Below, one piece after another: positions 7,288-12,286 of a DNA stretch of 14,232 nucleotides. Below the pieces are notes generated by a model. It did not search any database. It was not told the origin of the DNA and saw only the letters and a program-made list of their open reading frames with translations. Numbering within the stretch: the first letter of the stretch is position 1; the number at the start of each line of letters is the position of its first letter. The DNA lies in NCBI GenBank assembly GCA_946885665.1, contig CAMPGT010000085.1, positions 1 to 14,232 of the forward strand. Direction: 5' to 3'. The translations under genes were made by a program, and so were the position numbers. The stretch is from an uncultured Chitinophagaceae bacterium (GTDB taxonomy: Bacteria > Bacteroidota > Bacteroidia > Chitinophagales > Chitinophagaceae).

Positions 7288-7295
7288 CAAAATTA
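7288..7295 (-). promoter_or_regulatory. Bacteroidota-type -7 element for the superoxide dismutase gene
   Basis: The minus strand reads TAATTTTG, an exact TAnnTTTG match 31 bases before the start codon. It is bracketed by two direct copies of TGATTAAA (plus-strand 7273-7280 and 7297-7304, 24 bp apart). No clear -33 motif is visible. Confidence 0.5.
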
Positions 7296-7344
7296 CTGAT
7301 TAAATAGTTATCCGGCCGATTCGCCTGGTTTTGTGACAATAAGA

Positions 7345-7797
7345 TTACCTTCTTGCCCTGAAGAATTCTTTCATCAGCATAGCACATTCTTCTTTGAGGA
7401 TACCTTTTGTTAGCGTGGTTTTGGGATGAAAGGGCCACGGTTCGGCCGAAGGGCCGTAGGAGCAATATTTTCTGTAGCCATTTTTTTCGTCGTCGGCGCC
7501 GTACACGATCCTGGCAATTTTGCTCCAGTACAATGCGCCTGCGCACATAAGGCAAGGCTCGACGGTAACATAAATGGTGGCGTCGGGGAGGTATTTGCTG
7601 CCGAGGTAATTGAAAGCGGAGGTAAGGGCGATGATTTCTGCGTGTGCGGTGGGGTCGTTGAGTTGCTCTACCTGGTTGCTTCCGCGTGCGATGATGCGGT
7701 CGTCCTGTACGATGAGCGCGCCGACGGGTACCTCGCCTGCGTCGAATGCTTTTTTTGCTTCTTTCAGTGCTGCCTGCATGAAATGTTCATCGGTCAT
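7345..7797 (-). CDS. tadA: Nucleoside deaminase, probable tRNA-specific adenosine deaminase TadA
   Basis: A 150-residue zinc-dependent deaminase of the cytidine deaminase fold. The expected role is deamination of adenosine 34 to inosine in the anticodon of tRNA-Arg. The active site is complete: HAE at 52-54 (zinc ligand His52, proton shuttle Glu54) and PCLMC at 81-85 (ligands Cys82 and Cys85). EVPVGALIV, the DPTAHAEI loop, TVEPCLMCAGALYWSKI and RIVYGADDEKNG closely follow bacterial TadA. The C-terminus ends in a KEECAMLMKEFFRARR helix, also TadA-like. Guanine deaminases share the motif, but the overall pattern favours TadA. On the upstream side lies the repeat-rich spacer at 7798-7989; a TATTTTCG element at 7804-7811 (minus strand, one mismatch to TAnnTTTG) is a weak promoter candidate. 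Confidence 0.88.
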   Translation of the reverse strand: MTDEHFMQAALKEAKKAFDAGEVPVGALIVQDDRIIARGSNQVEQLNDPTAHAEIIALTSAFNYLGSKYLPDATIYVTVEPCLMCAGALYWSKIARIVYGADDEKNGYRKYCSYGPSAEPWPFHPKTTLTKGILKEECAMLMKEFFRARR

Positions 7798-7820
7798 TGG
7801 AGCGAAAATACGAAGGGGGA

Positions 7821-7901
7821 AAAACTTAAAAGTTAAAAGTTAAAACTGAAGTTCATTGCTTATTGCTCATTGTTCTCTCACGTCTCCCGTTTCACGTCTC
7901 A
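7821..7901. repeat. Three consecutive degenerate heptanucleotide tandem arrays
   Basis: Three short arrays with a 7-base period but different units follow one another. The first, at 7821-7848, is AAAACTT, AAAAGTT, AAAAGTT, AAAACTG. The second, at 7855-7875, is ATTGCTT, ATTGCTC, ATTGTTC. The third, at 7881-7901, is CGTCTCC, CGTTTCA, CGTCTCA, with a weaker unit TCTCTCA just before it. A further pair, ATTGCCG ATTGCCC, lies at 7975-7988 beyond the palindrome. No reading frame uses them. They resemble the short tandemly repeated heptamers known from cyanobacteria only in period; identity with a known family is not claimed. Confidence 0.75.
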
Positions 7902-7932
7902 ACCTTTTTTTATTTGAGCGTTGCTAACTGGT

Positions 7933-7969
7933 ATCCCCGCTGGCGCGGGTGGCGCGAAGCGCCGGGGAT
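7933..7969. repeat. GC-rich palindromic element, REP-like or a terminator without a T run
   Basis: Outer arms ATCCCC (7933-7938) and GGGGAT (7964-7969) pair and continue, after a 3-base bulge, with GGCGC (7942-7946) and GCGCC (7959-7963). An alternative small hairpin GGCGC-GAA-GCGCC occupies 7951-7963. It lies 21 bases beyond the ROK kinase stop, where a terminator would be expected, but neither strand shows a following T run. A dispersed REP-type palindrome is the alternative. Confidence 0.6.
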
Positions 7970-7989
7970 GGACCATTGCCGATTGCCCT

Positions 7990-8853
7990 CTACCCCCACA
8001 AGCTCGCCGCGCCGGCCAACGCGCCTTCTTCCCCTAATTCGGCTTTCCTGAGCGCTACACGTTGGCCAAGATCATCCATAACCTGTTTTGCATCTTTAAA
8101 AAACATCTGCCAGGCATTAATAATGTTGCCCCCAATTACCACACTTTCGCAAGGGTGCTTTTGCACATAAGCCGCCAGCACCGCTCCCAGATTTTTTCCA
8201 AATTCCGAAAACAACGACAGCACCCTCGGCTGCTCATCAATTTTTGAACACAGTTCCTTTACGCTTTTTATGGTGTCACCGGTCATCTCTTTGTATTTCC
8301 TTACAAACCATCTTGTAGATAAATAGTCTTCCGCTGTTGCGTCTTTAAAAGGCGAACGATACAGATTTCCTTCATATATTTTCCCGTCGTGAAATCCTGC
8401 AGAGCCCAATCCGGTGCCCAACGTTACCCCAACAACATGTTTGCATCCAACCGCCGCGCCACCAAATACTTCACCCTTTAGAAAACAAGCGGCATCGTTC
8501 ATCAATGCGATATCATTCTTCTCCACCCCCAGCTCTTTCGCTAAAATCTCTTTTACATTGAGCCCAAACAAACTTTCGAATTTGTCAACGCCTTTAATCA
8601 GGCAAATCCCTTCTTCATAATTAAAGGGCCCCGGCATGGCGATCCCGATTTTTCTTTTCACTTCCGGGTGTGCAGCAAATAATCCACTGATCGCCTGTAC
8701 CCACACTTTTAATATTTCATCGGCGGAGCCTTTTGAATTCACATGTTCTCTTAATACGCTTTCCTTTATCACGCTTCGAGTGGTAAGGTCAACAACTCCG
8801 GCCGTAACATGCGAACCGCCAATGTCAACTCCTGTTACACGATAATCCGACAT
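7990..8853 (-). CDS. ROK family sugar kinase, candidate mannokinase/glucokinase
   Basis: A 287-residue cytoplasmic sugar kinase with the actin-like ATPase fold. The phosphate-1 loop is VDIGGSHV (9-16), the sugar-binding strand IAMPGPFNYEEG is at 71-82, the catalytic Asp120 sits in LMNDAACF (117-124), and the phosphate-2 loop is GVTLGTGLGSAGF (142-154). SVVIGGNI (237-244) is the adenosine motif. There is no DNA-binding N-terminus, so it is an enzyme and not a ROK repressor. The CxCGxxGC zinc motif that many ROK kinases carry after the phosphate-2 loop is missing: the region reads YEGNLYRSPF with no cysteine pair. It is third in the run isomerase, porter, kinase, 25 bases after the porter. With GH92 and the isomerase as neighbours, phosphorylation of mannose is the simplest inferred role; glucose is equally compatible with the sequence. 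Confidence 0.9.
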   Translation of the reverse strand: MSDYRVTGVDIGGSHVTAGVVDLTTRSVIKESVLREHVNSKGSADEILKVWVQAISGLFAAHPEVKRKIGIAMPGPFNYEEGICLIKGVDKFESLFGLNVKEILAKELGVEKNDIALMNDAACFLKGEVFGGAAVGCKHVVGVTLGTGLGSAGFHDGKIYEGNLYRSPFKDATAEDYLSTRWFVRKYKEMTGDTIKSVKELCSKIDEQPRVLSLFSEFGKNLGAVLAAYVQKHPCESVVIGGNIINAWQMFFKDAKQVMDDLGQRVALRKAELGEEGALAGAASLWG

Positions 8854-8878
8854 TTTTACTGGGTTGAAATTTTATGGT

Positions 8879-10273
8879 TTATGATCCTGGAATAGATTGC
8901 CGGGTATTTTCCGCTTCGCTTTTCGGCAACCAGTAAAGCTCTATTTCTTCCAGCGATTTTCCCTTGGTTTCCGGAATCATTTTTAATATGAAGAAAAATG
9001 CGACTATCGCCATGACCATGTAGATCCAGAAGGTGAACGCGCTGCCGATAGATGCCAGCAGCATGGGAAAGGTTTGTGAAACAAGATAAACGGACGTCCA
9101 TAGGAAAAAGATGCATACCGACATAGCAGCGCCCCGGTTGCGGTTCGAAAATATTTCCGAAATCACCACGAAGGCAAGCGGTCCGAGTGAAATGGCAAAA
9201 AAAGATATATAGGCAAGGATCGCGATAAGCACCAGGTAGCCCTCTGCAAATCCGAAGTAAAACGCGCTGCCAACAATGGCCAGGCAAACGGCCATTCCGG
9301 AAGAGCCGACTAACAGTAAGGTTCTCCGCCCCCATTTATCAACGTACTTGATGGCAACAAGGGTGAACAGCACATTGATAACCCCCACGAGCACTGTTTG
9401 CATTAAAGCCGACGAAGACGCGTCGCCCGTTGCTTTAAAAATTTCCGGTGCGTAGTACATGATCGCATTAATGCCCGTAACCTGCGAAAAGATGCACAGG
9501 ATGATACCGATCATCAAAGCTTTACGGACACCCGGTTTTACAATATCAGAGAACGAACTTTTCTCTATGTTTAACGCCACTTTGATTTCGTCGAGCTCCG
9601 TTTTGGCTTTCCGGGCACCGTTCACCCTCGCGAGAATGAATTCGGCATCGTTCCAGCGTTGCTTTTGCGCGAGCCAGCGCGGACTCTCGGGCACAAAAAA
9701 CAGCAGCGCCAAAAAGATCACCGAAGGGAACACGCCCGAGCCGAACATCCACCGCCATCCAATTGAAACGTTCCACGCCTCGTCGTGCCATCCCGCGATG
9801 GTTGCATTGACAAAATAGATGAGCAGGATGCCCGACACGATGCCAAGCTGGTTAATCGACACCAGGCGGCCCCTGATTGGCGCGGGCGCTATCTCGGAGA
9901 TGTACATGGGCGCCAGCATGGAGGCGATCCCGATGCCGAGGCCTCCAATTATCCGGAAAAATATAAACCAATCCAGGCTCATGGGCAGCAATATCCCGAT
10001 GGAGGAAACCGCAAATAATATTGCTGAGAGAATCAAAACTTTTTTGCGGCCAATGCCATCACTTAATTTACCGGCGAACATCGCGCCCGCAATGCATCCT
10101 ATCAGCGCGCATGAAGCCACCCATCCTACCATTGCCGATGACAGGTCATATCGTTTTTCGATAAAGCCTATTGCCCCTGCAACAACGGCGGTATCGTAAC
10201 CGAACAGCAGCCCGCCTACGGCCGCAACAATGGTTGCTTTGTATACATACCATTTGTTTCCTGCATCATTCAT
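8879..10273 (-). CDS. MFS sugar porter (proton-linked hexose/xylose transporter family)
   Basis: A 464-residue inner-membrane transporter with about twelve hydrophobic segments. Sugar porter signatures are present: LLFGYDTAVVAG in the first helix (22-33), GKLSDGIGRKK in loop 2-3 (68-78), ISEIAPAPIRGRLVSINQLGIV after helix 4, PESPRWLAQKQRW before the large central loop, SQVTGINAIMYYAPEIF in helix 7, DKWGRRTLLLVG in loop 8-9, and PETKGKSLEEIELYW at the C-terminus. In the helix-7 motif the usual QQxxGxN has Ser in place of the first Gln, which may affect sugar specificity. It starts five bases after the isomerase stop and precedes the kinase by 25 bases, so all three should be one transcript. 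Uptake of mannose released by the neighbouring GH92 enzyme is inferred. Confidence 0.94.
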   Translation of the reverse strand: MNDAGNKWYVYKATIVAAVGGLLFGYDTAVVAGAIGFIEKRYDLSSAMVGWVASCALIGCIAGAMFAGKLSDGIGRKKVLILSAILFAVSSIGILLPMSLDWFIFFRIIGGLGIGIASMLAPMYISEIAPAPIRGRLVSINQLGIVSGILLIYFVNATIAGWHDEAWNVSIGWRWMFGSGVFPSVIFLALLFFVPESPRWLAQKQRWNDAEFILARVNGARKAKTELDEIKVALNIEKSSFSDIVKPGVRKALMIGIILCIFSQVTGINAIMYYAPEIFKATGDASSSALMQTVLVGVINVLFTLVAIKYVDKWGRRTLLLVGSSGMAVCLAIVGSAFYFGFAEGYLVLIAILAYISFFAISLGPLAFVVISEIFSNRNRGAAMSVCIFFLWTSVYLVSQTFPMLLASIGSAFTFWIYMVMAIVAFFFILKMIPETKGKSLEEIELYWLPKSEAENTRQSIPGS

Positions 10274-10278
10274 AATAG

Positions 10279-12063
10279 TCAGTTAATGCGGTAGCTGGTT
10301 AAGTTTTCTGTTCTTACATAAGCTTTGATGGTCGCACATTCCCGGCCCTCGCTTTCGCCATACGGCCGAATGGTATATGCGCCAACGGAAGCGGGAACGA
10401 TAAATGTTTCGGCATAATGAACGATAAAAGGTTCAAAAGCGTTGCCGGGGCTTTCAACAATGACTTCCCTTCCTTCTATCAGGTTAAGCACATTGAAGTT
10501 CCCATTCGTATCATGTGAAACTTTTTTGCTGAACCAATGCCTGCGCGTTTCAATAAAGGAAGTTTCATCGAGGCCGGTATGTTCTTCCTTCCATCCGTCA
10601 CCCGCTGCTACGTTTTTAAATCGGTTGATGATATGTTGTTCCGACCAGTTTGTTGTCCTTTCCCATCGTATTGCCTGCTTGCCATGTTCAATGGAAATGG
10701 GGCGTGGTTTTCCATCCAGTCCCATTCTTCCCCAATCCCAGAGTTTAAAAGTAAAAATGTATGGGGTGGCACTAATTTCAAGCACCACGGTATCCGCCCC
10801 GGAACAATGAATGGTTCCTGCCGGGATTAAAATATGATCATGTTTCTTCACCGGCCACTTCTCCACATACTTTTCTGCATTAAAATTACCACCCGTATCC
10901 TGCGCTGCTTCCAGTTCATGCACCATCTTTTCCGGAACAACTTTTTCCCTGAGTCCGAGATACACCGAAGCGTCTTCCTTCGCTTCCAGGATGTAATAGC
11001 TTTCATCCTGTGTATAGGCCATGCCAAATTTTTCCCTGATATATTCTTTTAGCGGATGCACCTGCAGGCTCAGGTTGCCCCCTTCCATAGTATCCAGGAA
11101 ATCAAAGCGTATGGGAAACTCGGTTCCAAACGCTTCAAACACTTTTTTACCCAAAAGTTTCCCGGGTTCAGCGAATACAAGATTGATGGCAGGCGTTTCA
11201 AAAAGCGTGTTGTCGAATGAAAACAGCAGGCTGTTTTCTTCCGGTACGCAATCGAAGCCCCACGCAAAGTTGGGTTGACTTCTGTCCAGGTCACACACTT
11301 CTTTCAGCCATTGGCCGCCCCAAGGGCCCGGATCGAAGAAGGGCACCACGCGGAACGGCCTGCTTGCCGCTTCGGCCAGCGCCGCCATGAGCGTTTTCCC
11401 CGTAACAAGTTTCGGTTTATTCGCAACGGTGGTATCCAGGACATAATCCCACCTGTTCATCAGCGTTTTTTTATGCCGGTCACAAACTCTCCAGTCGACA
11501 AAAAAACCTCTCTTGTATTGATAGGAGAATTCCGCATCGGGGTTATCTACGCCGATGTTGCTGATGCTGTTGCTCCTGAACCGGAGCTGTATTTCCCAGC
11601 GAGGCATGTCGGCATACATCAGGATGTCGGGCTGATTCGCAACCAGCGTGGCGCCGATGCCATATATTATGCAAATGTTTTCCGGGGCTTCCTGAATTTG
11701 CTGTTGCAATGACGAAATTTTTGCAGTGTCAAAAAAATCCGTCAGATGCAGTGGCGTTATGTACCCAAACACGGGATCATCAGTAACAAACGGGTAAACC
11801 ATTTTATCAATGAGTGCGCTTGTTTTCATGGCGGCTGTGGCATCAAAGAGCTGCGCCGCAGGAACACCTCTACGCAGGCTGCCGGCAATTTCACCTGCAT
11901 GTACGCCGTGATAACATTCAACAGCGATGACCAGTTTCTGTTTCTTTTTCGCGGCAATAGTATCGTTGAGCGTTTGCGTAATCTTCTCCCATCCCTCGAT
12001 GCAGGTGTGTCCGTCTATTTTTATTTTCGGAAATTTGTCGTAGTTCGATTTCACCTGGCTCAT
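10279..12063 (-). CDS. Class I mannose-6-phosphate isomerase with an extra N-terminal domain
   Basis: A 594-residue protein, nearly twice a minimal isomerase. The C-terminal part (about 236-594) is a class I phosphomannose isomerase, interconverting mannose 6-phosphate and fructose 6-phosphate. PFFDPGPWGGQWLKEV (241-256) holds the WGG motif. The zinc ligands are visible as Gln334 and His336 (LQVHP), Glu354 (DESYYILE) and His419 (IPAGTIH). The first ~230 residues are a separate domain that I cannot name. They contain KLVIAVECYHGVHAGEI (43-59), DDPVFG (95-100), YADMPRWEIQLRFR (150-163) and DWRVCDRHKK (190-199). Its strand-loop-helix start and the DMPRWE-R-R pattern suggest a nucleoside-kinase-like fold, but the Walker A GxxxxGK is absent. 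It is the first gene of the operon and diverges from GH92 across a 223-base control region. No clear ribosome binding site is seen. Confidence 0.88.
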   Translation of the reverse strand: MSQVKSNYDKFPKIKIDGHTCIEGWEKITQTLNDTIAAKKKQKLVIAVECYHGVHAGEIAGSLRRGVPAAQLFDATAAMKTSALIDKMVYPFVTDDPVFGYITPLHLTDFFDTAKISSLQQQIQEAPENICIIYGIGATLVANQPDILMYADMPRWEIQLRFRSNSISNIGVDNPDAEFSYQYKRGFFVDWRVCDRHKKTLMNRWDYVLDTTVANKPKLVTGKTLMAALAEAASRPFRVVPFFDPGPWGGQWLKEVCDLDRSQPNFAWGFDCVPEENSLLFSFDNTLFETPAINLVFAEPGKLLGKKVFEAFGTEFPIRFDFLDTMEGGNLSLQVHPLKEYIREKFGMAYTQDESYYILEAKEDASVYLGLREKVVPEKMVHELEAAQDTGGNFNAEKYVEKWPVKKHDHILIPAGTIHCSGADTVVLEISATPYIFTFKLWDWGRMGLDGKPRPISIEHGKQAIRWERTTNWSEQHIINRFKNVAAGDGWKEEHTGLDETSFIETRRHWFSKKVSHDTNGNFNVLNLIEGREVIVESPGNAFEPFIVHYAETFIVPASVGAYTIRPYGESEGRECATIKAYVRTENLTSYRIN

Positions 12064-12150
12064 ATTCTTTTCGTCACTTTTAATGAATAATCTTCTTCAA
12101 ATAAGTGTGGATCGATCGTTTTTTCCCCCTGCACCTATTTAAAAGACCGT

Positions 12151-12168
12151 AAATGTAGGCCTATATTT
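12151..12168. promoter_or_regulatory. 18-bp near-perfect dyad, candidate operator
   Basis: AAATGTAGGCCTATATTT is a palindrome with one mismatched pair (8 of 9 base pairs match). It lies 88 bases upstream of the isomerase start and five bases from the first 19-bp motif. The sequence differs from that motif, so a second regulator is possible. On the minus strand, TACATTTA overlapping it is a one-mismatch -7 candidate for the operon. Confidence 0.4.
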
Positions 12169-12173
12169 TTTAA

Positions 12174-12192
12174 ATGTTCATACATTCGAACA
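12174..12192. promoter_or_regulatory. First copy of a 19-bp operator-like motif
   Basis: ATGTTCATACATTCGAACA, with inverted ends TGTTC/GAACA. It matches the copy at 12247-12265 in 17 of 19 positions in the same orientation, with starts 73 bp apart. It lies on the isomerase side of the divergent control region. Confidence 0.6.
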
Positions 12193-12246
12193 AGATATTG
12201 AACTCATGCTGCACCTTTTAACCAATTTGTTTGGGTTTTAATAGCT

Positions 12247-12265
12247 ATGTTCGTACATTCAAACA
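12247..12265. promoter_or_regulatory. Second copy of the 19-bp operator-like motif, next to GH92
   Basis: ATGTTCGTACATTCAAACA, extendable to ATGTT/AACAT inverted ends. It ends 21 bases before the GH92 start codon. TTTG at 12230-12233 followed 20 bases later by TACATTCA (12254-12261) could be an imperfect -33/-7 pair, which would put the motif on the promoter itself and favour repression. Confidence 0.6.
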
Positions 12266-12286
12266 TATGGGAATTGAAAATTGAAT

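Noticed and set aside
7821..7901. Repeat cluster considered as a CRISPR remnant
   Set aside because: Units are 7 bases, directly abutting, with no spacers, no 25-40 base repeat and no cas gene nearby.
8856..9335. 159-codon open frame on the minus strand within the transporter gene
   Set aside because: It is an alternative frame of the MFS gene and gives a cysteine/arginine-rich product with no recognisable feature.
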